Source: Closterium sp. Naga37s-1
Taxonomy: Eukaryota; Streptophyta; Zygnematophyceae; Desmidiales; Closteriaceae
Direction of reading: 5' to 3'
NCBI GenBank assembly: GCA_947471745.1
Contig: CANJKZ010000956.1
Location: forward strand, 372,001-436,000
Length of the DNA stretch: 64,000 nt
Shown here: positions 20,340 to 30,900 of the stretch, piece after piece
Numbering within the stretch: the stretch's first letter is position 1
How the letters are laid out: the number at the start of each line of letters is the position of its first letter
Made by a program: the position numbers and the translations under genes
The notes under the pieces: model-generated
Told to the model about the DNA's origin: nothing
Database searches by the model: none
The model's input: only the letters and a program-made list of their open reading frames with translations

Positions 20340-21120
20340 GTCAACGAACCTCTTCCCCTGCCATCCTCGAGTACGATAACCCCTAACGGCTTCACTTCCT
20401 TCACCCTCCAACGCTGTTGCGACATGCCTACATCCAACGCATCCTTCCTTTGCTTGGGAAGGTACACCTCTTCCTCCAGTTGCACCTCTTACTGGCTGCC
20501 GATGGCTCCTGTCTGCTGCCATTGCTTGTACCTCTCTATGTATCTGGGTTGTACCACTTGCAAGTTCTCCATCGCCTCTGGCAGCAAATGATGTAGGTAT
20601 GGCGCTCTGGCGTCTGCCACGGCAACCCACTTCTCTGGCAATCCCATTGTTACCACATCGAACAGCAGCCAAGGGGCATCCACCGGCATCACCGTCTCCT
20701 TTCCGAATAGCAGGCAATAGGGTGAGACGTCTTTGAGCGCCGCTTTTTTGCTGAAGCGGTATCCTGTCATCTCCCAGCACAGCTGCCTGTCCCAGTCCCT
20801 CTTGCACTCCTCCCCATACGCTCTCAATCCCTTCTTTACGGTCTGCACCAGTCTCTCTATGAGTCCGTCACTCTGAGGGTGGTAACGTGACGCTAGGCGG
20901 TGCCTGATGCCGCTTGCCTTCAGAAGTGCATTAAATTCACCTTTGAACTCCATCCCCTGATCCATTAAGACTTCCCCACATGCCCCAAGCCACGTGATAA
21001 CCATCTCTTGAAATTGTTTGGCCACTGTTTCCACCATTTTATGCACCAACGCCTTCGCCAATGCTACAACAATGCTCTCGTCCTCCTCTCCGCCATGGCT
21101 CCCGTCAGACTTTTCTTCCA
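20340..21120 (-). pseudogene. Gypsy J integrase, core and C-terminal part
   Basis: Integrase core with MDQGMEFKGEF near 20960 and HPQSDGLIERLVQTVK near 20870. These match the second catalytic Asp region and the catalytic Glu region of the DDE core of Ty3/gypsy integrases. The stretch ends with a PYLHHLLPEAMENL-like C-terminal region. From about 20340 down to 20110 the tail includes HVTNVARIR, as seen at the end of some gypsy integrases. No chromodomain is evident. Confidence 0.75.
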
Positions 21121-21149
21121 CAACAATGTCTTGCCTAACCACATAAGTT

Positions 21150-22300
21150 TCATATTCTAAATGTTTTTTCATGAACTACACAACAAGGGCTTCTAATCGA
21201 CACCATTATTGTGTTCACACTGCAAATGTTTGGTCGGCGACGCTCGTCCTTCAGAATCCCGTTTCTCAGTTCTTAAACTGCATACAATGTTCAAGGCATC
21301 CAATAAGGAGTCAGGGAATAAAGAAGTGCAGGAAGGGTCGGAAGCTTGTGTACAAGAAAAACAATCAACGAAACATCTTCAGACTATCGGCCTTCACTAT
21401 CATGCAACGTCAAACAAGAGCAGAGATTGATACACGGATTGAAGCAACGATTTCCTTGCAAATGGTTTCTGGATGTAATGCTCTAAGCTCGTCACAGCAG
21501 AACTCCATATTCGAATCAGGAGATGCGTCAAGGAAAGCAGAAAACCTCACATTGGAGGATAGCAAAGAAGACCAATTTTTTTCCAATGGTTATTGAAGCA
21601 AGTGAAGGATATCATTTTCCTGCTATATATCTTGACATCAACGCCAATGATACTGGAGTTTTTGAAACAAGATGGTCCAGTCGGGTGGATGAAGTCATGC
21701 TCGAGCTAGCTGGTAACTTTTATCATGCAACTGGATGAGGCGAATTTATGGCGGCTGGATGAAGTCATGCTCGAGCTAGTTGATAACTCTGAAGTCACCA
21801 CAGAAGTGCTCAGTACAGCACCGGTATCAAGATTTCCCGTCACACAACTCAGGCAACTGCCTCATCGACAAGGCTCTGTCAGGCATCAAATTAAAACCAG
21901 GGCAATTTCTATTGCAACCCATCCCCACCACACTCGGCAAGGCCGTTTTGGAGCACCAGTCAAGAGTTTCCGAAGGCAATTTCAGTCATAAAGCTTTCTT
22001 GATCTAAGGGGAAGACATCATTTGCGCCAACTTAACCCCACCACACTCGAACTAAATCTAAGTTTGAAGAAGTGGCAAAACTGCTCAGTGTTTCTGACAA
22101 CTGAAATGTGCCAGTGCAATAGGATTTTTTAGCAGGCAGGTTGCAATTTTTAGGCACCTGGTCTATAAACCACCGTAGAGGCTACCATGAGGGTACAGTA
22201 TGCTATACATAGGCCCTCTGGCACGGTTACAACCGATGGGTGGTTTTTTTAGCATTCTAAAAAAAAAAAAAAAAAAAAAAAACACACACACACAAAAAAC
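21150..22300 (+). mobile_element. Poly(A)-ended insert in gypsy J integrase
   Basis: About 1.15 kb of AT-richer sequence separates two parts of J integrase. Its plus-strand 3' end is a run of about 24 A followed by a CA run (22258-22290), as in retroposed RNA copies. It holds an internal partial duplication: GGATGAAGTCATGCTCGAGCTAG occurs near 21687 and again near 21756. No long reading frame or known domain is seen, and flanking target duplications could not be fixed by eye. It could be a SINE-like or LINE-end copy, a retrocopy of a non-coding transcript, or a diverged other element. Confidence 0.4.
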
Positions 22301-22304
22301 CAAC

Positions 22305-22720
22305 GCATTCGCCTCCGCCCACTTACTGATGTGCTCGATCATCAGCAGGATGTAGCGCCTCCCCTTTCTCGTTACGGGCAGTTCCCCTGCAATGTCTAAG
22401 GACCACCTGTATCCCAGACTGACATTGGGCAGCGGCTGCAGCCCTGCCTTCTCTCTTTCCAAGACTGCTCGGTTACGGCTGCAGGCTTCGTACCGCCACA
22501 CACACTCCTTCACTGTAAGCCTGCCCACCACCACCCGGTCTGCAGTAGCTGCGGTGTCCTCAGTGGGTTGTAGTGCCCCAACTTCGTGTGTACCTCCTTT
22601 ATTATACCTTCTCGTTCCGCTGGCGCTGGCACATGCTTCCACCCTTCCGCTGTCCGCAGTTGCACCTTTCCCTTATACCATCGGTAATGCTCACACCTCG
22701 CCCTTACCCTTGCCGACATT
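22305..22720 (-). pseudogene. Gypsy J integrase, N-terminal part
   Basis: Minus-strand sequence with H and C residues spaced as in the HHCC zinc region (HTKLGHYN near 22560, then VWRYEACSRN near 22490), followed by LPNVSLGYRWSLDIAGELP, GRRYILLMIEHISKWAEANA. The latter matches the first catalytic Asp region of gypsy integrases. It belongs with the core at 20340-21120 across the poly(A)-ended insert. Broken. Confidence 0.75.
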
Positions 22721-22866
22721 GCCCCTCCTTCTCCTGTTGCCCTCTGAATCCAGGCCAGTGCCTCCCTGTCCTCCCAGATATCTGCTGGTCCTTCTTTGGT
22801 TTCTCCCCATTCTCACTCTTGGTCTGCCTGCTTTGCCAACGCCATCAAACAGGCAGACGGCTGCAC

Positions 22867-23640
22867 CTATGATGGATTCCAGAACAGGCCATCCATATGC
22901 TGCACAGTTTTCCCCGGACGGTGCTTGATCTCAAAAGCATACTCCTGCAACTTCATTGTCCACCGTGCGTTGCGGCCTGTCAGGTCCGGCGTCTGCATCA
23001 GCCACAGGAGTGGCTGATGGTCCGTAATCAGCGTAAACTTTCTCCCGTGCAAGTACACCCTGAAGTGCATCATTGCCCACACCACTGCTAAGCCCTCCCC
23101 TTCATCTTAATGAGTAGTTCGCCTTTGCGGAGTTGGAGCTCCGGCTTGCAAAGGCCGCCACTTTCTCCACCTCTTCCTTCATTTGTGTCAACACTGCCCC
23201 CATCCCTGCACTACTCCGGTCGGTGTATAGTATGAACAGCAGGTCAGGCCTTGGCAGTTCCAACACAGCCCTGTTCTTCACCGCTTCCATCTGGTCCTGC
23301 ACTGCTCTCTCCTGCTCTTCGCCCCATTCCTACTTCTGATCCTCCCTTAGCAATCGGTTGAGCGGGGTCGCTTGCCTGCTGAAGTTCGGCACGAAGTTAC
23401 AAAATTAATTCAGGAATCTCCGTACCTCCAGCACCTCCACCTTTGCCCTTTGTATGCTGATCTTGCCCGGGTGGCACGTCAGGCCTTCAGCTTCTATGGC
23501 TTTCAACGCCGCCTCAACATCCTTGATGTACAACTTGCTGGCGGTGCTGAACACTATGACGCCGTCTATGTAGCAAGCGGCATACTGCACACCTCGCAGC
23601 ACTTGGTCCATCACCCTCTAGAATTCCACGGAAGAACTCT
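22867..23640 (-). pseudogene. Gypsy J reverse transcriptase C-terminal part and RNase H
   Basis: The reverse transcriptase part has MDQVLRGVQYAACYIDGVIVFS near 23610, where YIDG stands at the place of the catalytic Y-x-D-D box, and a region resembling the fingers-to-connection sequence after it. RNase H follows with LLFILYTDRSSAGMGAVL near 23250 and the ITDHQPLLWLM segment near 23030 that is typical of Ty3/gypsy RNase H. From 23650 to 23852 only weak similarity continues. Broken. Confidence 0.75.
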
Positions 23641-23852
23641 TCAGTCTGAAAGGCATGCAATTCCATTTGCATTTCTTCCCTTCTCCTCTTGGGCTCTGAG
23701 GCTTGTTGTCCTGCTTTGCTGTCTTACTCACCTCCTATCCTTCTTCTCGATCCTCCTTGCTCACCATGCTCTCCCTTTTGTGTGCCCCCCGTCCTTCCTG
23801 CTCACTCTGTGCCTCCTTCGATTCCTTGGGCCAAGCCATCAAAAGCGAAGTC

Positions 23853-23983
23853 TGTGAGAATAATGAGAGGAATGAATGAACTAGGAAGCAGGTGGGTACA
23901 AGTAGCAAAGCACAAAAGTGTTGTACCCTCTAAGAACTACCCCACTACAGCCTAAACAGACTATAGCATATATAAGTTTGACA
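23853..23983 (-). repeat. 3' LTR of element D
   Basis: 131 bp. On the minus strand it starts TGTCAAACTTATATATGC after TATGGGGGTG and ends TTCTCACA. It carries the GTAGTGGGGTA core. It is close to the LTR of element A but not the same. Confidence 0.88.
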
Positions 23984-24212
23984 CACCCCCATAGGCAAAG
24001 TGGGGGAGAACAAGAGGTCACAAGACCAGTCAAGAAAGGCAAAGCAAGCTCACGGTGGATCACAAAGTCACCACGCAGTCTGAGCACAAGCAAATGGCCA
24101 CAAGGCCAGTTCACATGCAGAGTTATATAAAAGAGAACAAACAATACAGTGAACACAACCTAGCAAGTGTAAGCATGCAGGTATATGTATAAAGAGTACA
24201 GTACAGGCAGAG

Positions 24213-26318
24213 TCAAGAAGAAAGCAAGTGAGGCACAGTAGCTACAAGGCCTAGAACAGTACAGAAACGCTGATGATCACAAGGCTGAAGTGCCTTGGTA
24301 AAAACATCAGCAGTGTTGGCCTGAGAGGCCACGTAAGCAAGACGAAGCTGGCCACGCTGCTGCAACTCTCGAGCAAGGAAGAAGCGCAGAGCAATGTGCT
24401 TCGTTCTGTGCTCCAATCTGTGCTCCTGACACAAGGCGAGCATGGCCTTGTTGTCGACGTACAGAACTGGAGGAGAACGAGGCGCCTCTCCCAAGTCGGT
24501 CAGCAGGTAGGTGAGCCAGCGTAGCTCCTGTGCAGCCATGGCCCCAGCGTAGATCTCAGCCTCACAACTGGAGCTGAGAACAGAAGAAGAGCGGGTAGAC
24601 CGCCAAGAGACAGAACCGGAGCCAAGGCTGAAGGTGTAACCCTGTGAAGACCGCTGCGTAGCCAAGTCGTCAACCCAGGAGGCGTCAGCGTGACCAGTGA
24701 GGACAACTCGAGCCCGTCCTCCAAGCACGAGCCCCATGCCCGATGTACTGCACAAGTATCGCAACACCCTCTTCGCAGCATCCCAGTGCACCTTTCGATG
24801 CCTACCGGGAGCCACGTAGCAAGCCAGAAGGCTGAGAGGGTATGCGAGGTCAGGTCGTGTGCAAGTCATCAGGTACATGAGGCAGCCCACAAGCTCTGGA
24901 TACGGGCCACTCGGCTCTACGGACTCGTCCGAAGGTGGAGCTGAGAGCGAGTGACCGGTAGGCAGAGGAGTGGACTGTGGCGAGGAGTATGTGAAGCCGA
25001 AGCGCTGAAGGACCTGCTGCACCATGTGTGACTGAGTCAAGGTAATGGTGCGCTGTGCTCTGTCCTGGGTGATCCACAAGCCAAGATAGCTTGTCAGCTC
25101 ACCCAGGTCTGTGCACGTGTGTCTCTTCTGCAGCTCCGACTTCACGTGGGCGAGTGCCTCAGTGTCAGCAGTAGCAAAGACCAAGTCGTCTACGTACACG
25201 AGAACGTAGAACGGCGGTAAAGTGGTGTCAGTGCGTAAAAATAGCGACAGGTCAGCAGTGGAAGGAGCAAAACCAAGAGCAGCAAGAGTCGTCCTCGGTG
25301 TGTCGTGCCACTCACGGGGTGCCTGGCGGAGACCGTAGACTGGCCGGCGGAGGCTCCACTCGGTACCAGCAGGAAACGACCCAGTGAAGCCTGGTGGGCG
25401 GCGCAGCCAGATCTCCTCGTGCAGGCTGCCCTGTAGGAAGGCTGTACTGAAGTCAAGCGAGTGGAGCTCGTAGTCACGCTGGGCGGCAACGTGCAGCAGT
25501 ACCCGAAGAGTGGTCATCTTCGGGGTAGGGGAGAAGGACTGAAAGAAGTCAACTCCCTGTCGCTGACTGAAGCCACGTGCAACGTAACGCGCCTTGAAGA
25601 CAGGCGGAGAACCCGGCGGCCGCTTCACCCTGAAGATCCACATGCCACTGACGATGTTCGCCCCAGGCGGGGGAACCTCGTCGACGTAGGTGCCTGTGGA
25701 CTTCCAGGAAGCCATCTCGGCGTCCATGGCTGCCTGCCACTGAGAGGAGTAGGGACCCTCTATCGCCTCTGCGTAAGAGCGCGGGGTCGGGATGTCTGGT
25801 GCATCCGGGTCTCCCTCAGGGGCAAGCAGCATGGACACGAGATGAGGTACAGAAGCGGCAAAGCACTCAAACTCCTCCTGTCTGTCCTTAAGAACGTCCG
25901 TGCCAAGAGCACACTCACCCCCGACGGACGGAGGACAGACAGACGCAGACGCCGACTCAGCAACAAGACTAGTGGCGTAGTCTAGGCGACAGGCTGCAGC
26001 AAAGGCAACAAGCTCAGTAACAAGAGCAGACGCAGCAGTGGACTCAAACAAAGGGTCAGTGACAGCAGTGGCCAGAAAACGCGTGACAGCTGGACTAGCA
26101 GCACGGAGGGAGTCAGACGCAGGGTCCGGGCCGGCAAGAAGAGAGGACGCAGGAGGAGACGGCAAAGGGACACGCTGCGGAGCAGTGGAAGGACGCAGAG
26201 TCATAGAGTGAGTGCCAGGGACAGGAGGAGGATGCGGACGCGAAACACGACCAGTGTGAACAGGACGGACAGGCGACGCAGAACGAGACTCAGGCGACAC
26301 AGGACGTGACTCAGGCAC
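24213..26318 (-). pseudogene. Element D reverse transcriptase and RNase H
   Basis: A 701-codon open stretch. It runs from the RPVSPESRSASP hinge end through the pre-RT segment (GGECALGTDVLKDRQEEFECF), reverse transcriptase (FSTAFLQG, VYGLRQAPREW, YVDD near 25190) and RNase H (HADASWVDD, SSCEAEIYAG, ANTADVFTKAL) to its stop at 24213. This is the best-preserved group 1 Pol C-terminal half in the window. The rest of element D is broken, so it is treated as a fossil. Confidence 0.85.
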
Positions 26319-26831
26319 ACGACGCTCTGTAAGACCTCTAGTCGGTCCAGAGTAAGGAGAGGGACCAGGTAGCGGAGAGGCCGGCGGTAACTGCGACTGG
26401 GACTGGACAGGCGGTGGACTCAGGAAAGGAGGAGGAGGACCAGGAGGCGGGGAACCAAGAACCTGCTGAAGGAGTGGAACGTAGTACGGCCGCGGCCGCG
26501 CAGCGCCTCCAGAAACAGCAGAGACAGAACCGGTACCCTCAGCCCCAGGGTCTCCAGTCCCAGCAGCACCTCCAGCAGCTCCAGCAGCTCCAGCACCAGC
26601 AGCACCTCCAGCAGCTCCAGCAGCAGCAGCACCTCCAGCACCAGCAGGACCACCAGCAGCGCCAGCACCAGTAGCACCTCCAGAAGCTCCAGTAGCACCT
26701 CCAGTACCAGCAGCACCTCCAGCAGCTCCAGCACCAGTAGCACCTCCAGCACCAGCAGCACCACCAGCAGCGCCAGCACCAGCAGCACCTCTAGAAGCTC
26801 CAGGAGTACCTCCAGTACCAGCAGCACCTAG
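26319..26831 (-). pseudogene. Element D hinge, first part
   Basis: Gly/Ala-rich low-complexity coding sequence (GCTGGAGGTGCTGCTGG-like repeats) that links integrase to reverse transcriptase in this group. It is interrupted by the insertion of element E and continues at 33577. Confidence 0.7.
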
Positions 26832-27849
26832 TGTTATAGTCTGCAGTCCACTTAGGGGTCGCGGATGCCCATGAAACCGCCTAAGCAGAATCTGACGTCT
26901 TCAAACCGCCTCTGTTCAAAACGCCGTCACGATCAGCTCCGAGAACATACGAGGCTGAAACTTGGACAGCGGTTAGCCTTAGGTGTCTGCTTTCCAACGG
27001 TATATTACTTGCTATTATCAGAGGTGTGTGCACTACGCAGTGAACGAAAACGTAAGCTCGGCTGAAAAAACGTGTATTCTCATTGATGCAAGGAAGAGGT
27101 GAGTACAACATTGCCTAGGGGACTCATAAGGGGTTGGGTCATCCTGGGAACTCAGAGAAGGTTGAGTCCTAGGGGAGAAAGGCTAGAGAAGAATGGGAAA
27201 CGTCCTAGCTAGGTCAGCAAAGCCAACCACACTTGGATGTTCAGAGCTGTACTCAAGGCTACCAATAGTGAGTCAAGCCAACATGAGTCAGCTTGTCTTC
27301 CCACTTGCACCCTCTTGCAAGTTGCTTCCAGGAAGACCACACTTCTCAAAAGGAGGGTTATAGAGTCCCACTTGACCACCTGTACTTCTTGTCTCATTCT
27401 CTGTCCCTGCACCATTGGCATGACAACAATGAAAGGGTGGCAAGGGAAATGCTGCCAACAGTGCACCATGACTACGGAACAGTGAATTTCGGCAGCTGTC
27501 ACGCAATGCTCAGATGTTGGATCGTTCTGAAACTTGGTGACCACTTGCACAGCGGGGCAAAGGACTGCTAGACCGAATTTCAGACCAATCAGATCTCTGT
27601 AGACGAGTCAGCAGCCGAAATGGTGAACTCGGGTGTTACCAAAAAGGAGTAACACACACTTCCGGGATGCCATAAGTCTTGAAACATAAAATGTTGTCAT
27701 GCCTTGGTAACTGCTTCAAAAACTCTGAAACTTTGAGGGTTTGAAGAAAACGTGTTGAACAACCTCCCCACAAAATTCCAGAAGCTGAGCAGGCTTGTAG
27801 GCCGAATGGGAGTGCGATGACCGTGCCACTGTAATGTGTTGGCACAACA
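26832..27849 (-). repeat. 3' LTR of element E
   Basis: 1018 bp. On the minus strand it begins TGTTGTGCCAACACATTAC and ends GCAGACTATAACA. The short reading frames in it are the same as in the other LTR and have no recognised product. Confidence 0.93.
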
Positions 27850-27906
27850 AACTCCCCCTCATCGTGCTCTCATTCATCCCTTAGCTGCTCCCTGAAGCTG
27901 CCTCCC

Positions 27907-30900
27907 CTAGTTGAAGGACATGCCACACAAGGTGGCGCAGGTCCAATGCTGATGCTCTGCAAGCCGCTTCGTCAAAAAATCTGCAGGTTGCTTGGTAGTG
28001 TTGATGTAGTGCAAGGAGACCGTGCCCTTCTTCACCTCCTTCCTCACCCAATGCCATTTGATATGCATGTGCTTGTTCAGCCCATGGAGCACAGCATTGC
28101 GAGCCATTGCATTTGCTCCTTGGCTGTCACAAAACACAGGTGTAGGACCCTCTTGCTCCTGCCCCAACTCCTCAAGCAACCTCCTCATCCAAACCACCTC
28201 CTTCACCCCATGAAACAACGCCATGTACTCGCTTTCCGTTGATGAGTGAGCTATCTCCCCTTGCTTCTTAGACTTCCAGCTCACTGGACTCCCTCCAACA
28301 CAGCATACATAGCCACCGTGGGATGTTGCATCACTGATGTCACTTGCCCAGGTAGCATCGGTGAAGCACGAGAGGTACAAGTGTCCACGCCTTGCAGGTG
28401 CACCAGTCTTTGTGCTCACCTCCTCCACTCCCTTTTGCTTCAGCTGCCCATGCACTGAATATTGCAGCCCCACCCTTGAGGTTGCCATGCAGTACCTCAC
28501 CAGCCTCTCTGCTGCATCAAGGTGCTCTTGAAGGGGCCTAGACACCACACGAGCCAGCTGCGAAACCGCGAATGAAATATCGGGGCGAGTGTTGACCGAA
28601 GCATACATCAAGCTCCCCACCATTGACTGGAACCGACGCTGCAACTCGGGCTCCAACACCTCACCCTCCTCTTCATCAAGGTGTAGCTGAAATCCTGAGG
28701 GTAGTGGAGTCTTTACACTCCTCCCTTCCTCCAGCCCATACCTCTCCCCCATGGCTGCAAGGTACTTGTGTTGGTGAAGCCTCAACCATCCCTTCACCTC
28801 GTCCCGCTCCACGTGAAGACCAAGGTAATACCCCACTGGTCCAAGGGCCTTGCATTGAAAGGTCTCCTTCAGCTTCCCTTGCACCTCCTTGATCCTCTCC
28901 AGGGATGGAGAGAAGAGGAGAATGTCATCGACGTAGACAAGGAGAAACACTTTCTCCTCATCCCCCTCGGTTATGAAGAGACTCTCGTCGCACCCGCTAA
29001 CTTTGAAGCCAAGAGCCTCCAACGCCTCCACCAGCCTTGCATACCAGCACCTTGGAGCTTGTTTGAGGCCATAGATGGCCTTGTTGAGCCTGCAAACACG
29101 TCCGCTCCCATCGTCGTACCCCTCTGGCTGCTTCATGTAAATCTCCTCATCTACCACGCCATAGAGGAAAGCCGTCTTCACATCCATTTGCTCCACCTTC
29201 CAACCACAAACGGCAGCTGCTGCCAGCAACACCCGGAGCGTAGGAGCCTTGGCAACAGGAGCAAACACCTCCTTAAAGTCAACCCCCTCCCTCTGCTGGA
29301 AACCCTTGATCACAAGTCTTGTTTTGCGCCTCTCCAACTTCCCCTCCGCATCGGTCTTCACACGTAATATCCACGTGCAATCCAATGCCTTTCTTCCCGG
29401 GGGCAGATTGGTGAGGGTCCACGTTCCATTCTCCATGAGGCTCTTAAACTCATCCTCCCTTGAAGCCAACCAAGCCTCTCGATCATCTCCAGCAAGTGCT
29501 TCCTCCATCGAAGCCGGTTCATGAGGTAAGTTGACACCGAAGCAACAAATCTGCTCCATCTCTCCCTCGGCTCCCTTCTCCTCATCATCTTCCTCCTCCT
29601 GGACCAGCAATGCCTTGGGACCCCGAAGCCTTTCATACTTGAGGAAATCCCTTGGGTGAGCAGCTCTCTTGGGCCTCTCCTTGGCTGCACTCTCCTTAGC
29701 TCCACCACGGACAGCACCACGCTTCCCTTGGGTTGTCCGCCTTGGTGGAAGAGTAGGGGATGGTGTAGGCTGCTGCACCTCCTCCTCGGCATCACCTCTC
29801 TCAGCTACAGGGGCCTTCTCTTGCTGCAACACTCCCTCCACCTCTACTGCCTCCCCTTCAGCACCTCCCAAGTCATGTGACACCTCCGTTACCTCTGAAG
29901 ACGAAGACAACTCGATGGGAATGAAGAGTGGGTCATTCGTTCCCACCTCTATTCCGAGCGGAATGGTGACCTTGCTCCTCCCTCGCTCCAACCACTCCTT
30001 GAACATGAGCCCCTCCATGAACTTGGCATCTCTGGTGGTGAAGATGGTGTTGGCTATTGGGTCCCACATGAGCCACCCCTTGCTCCCTTGTGCAAGTCCC
30101 AAATGAACAGCCCACACCGCCGCCGCTTGAAGCTTGTCACGCTTTTCCTTAGGGACGTGCACGAGTCCCATGCACCCAAAGACTCGAAGCATATCCACCA
30201 GAGGCTTCTTGCCCCTCCATTTCTCCATAGGGACCCAATGCTGCCCTCCCACATGAGTCAATACTCGGTTCTTGATGACGGTGGCATGGCGAATAGCGAG
30301 GGGCCAGAACCGTAAGGGTAGACCCGAGTCTACCAACATCGTTCTCCCGCCCTCCAAGATGGTCCGGTTCGCTCTCTCTGCCACGCCATTGGATTGAGGG
30401 GTGTAGGCCGTGGTGAGCTGCTGCTTGATGCCATGCCGCTTCAGCCAGCTCCGGAACTCCGCTCCCAAGAACTCCCCACCACGGTCACTACGTATCGCCT
30501 TCACCCGCTTGCCGCTCTCTCGCTCCACCATGGGCAGCCACTCTTCAATGATGACCCTTGCAGCATCACTCTTCTTTGAAAGTGGAAAGGACCAGGTGAG
30601 CCTTGTGTTGTCATCCACCATGGTCATAGAATACAGGGCCCCACCATCTCCCTTCACCTTCATGGGTCCCACGAGATCCACATGCACGAGCTCCACCGGG
30701 TCACTCGACTTCCCCTCCACCGAATGGAAGGGAAACCGTGAAAACTTGCTGGTCAAGCAAGTCTCACAAGATCCCACCTCCTTGGGCTCCCCCTTTATCC
30801 TCAGCCCCTTGACTCTTTCCTCCTTAAACAGCTGCTGCAACTGAGGTAGCGCCACGTGGCCAAAGCGACGGTGTGCGGTGAGCCAATCCGTCTCACCCGT

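Noticed and set aside
26865-27571. Small frames present in both E LTRs as possible genes
   Set aside because: They are duplicated only because the LTR is duplicated. None shows a recognisable domain.
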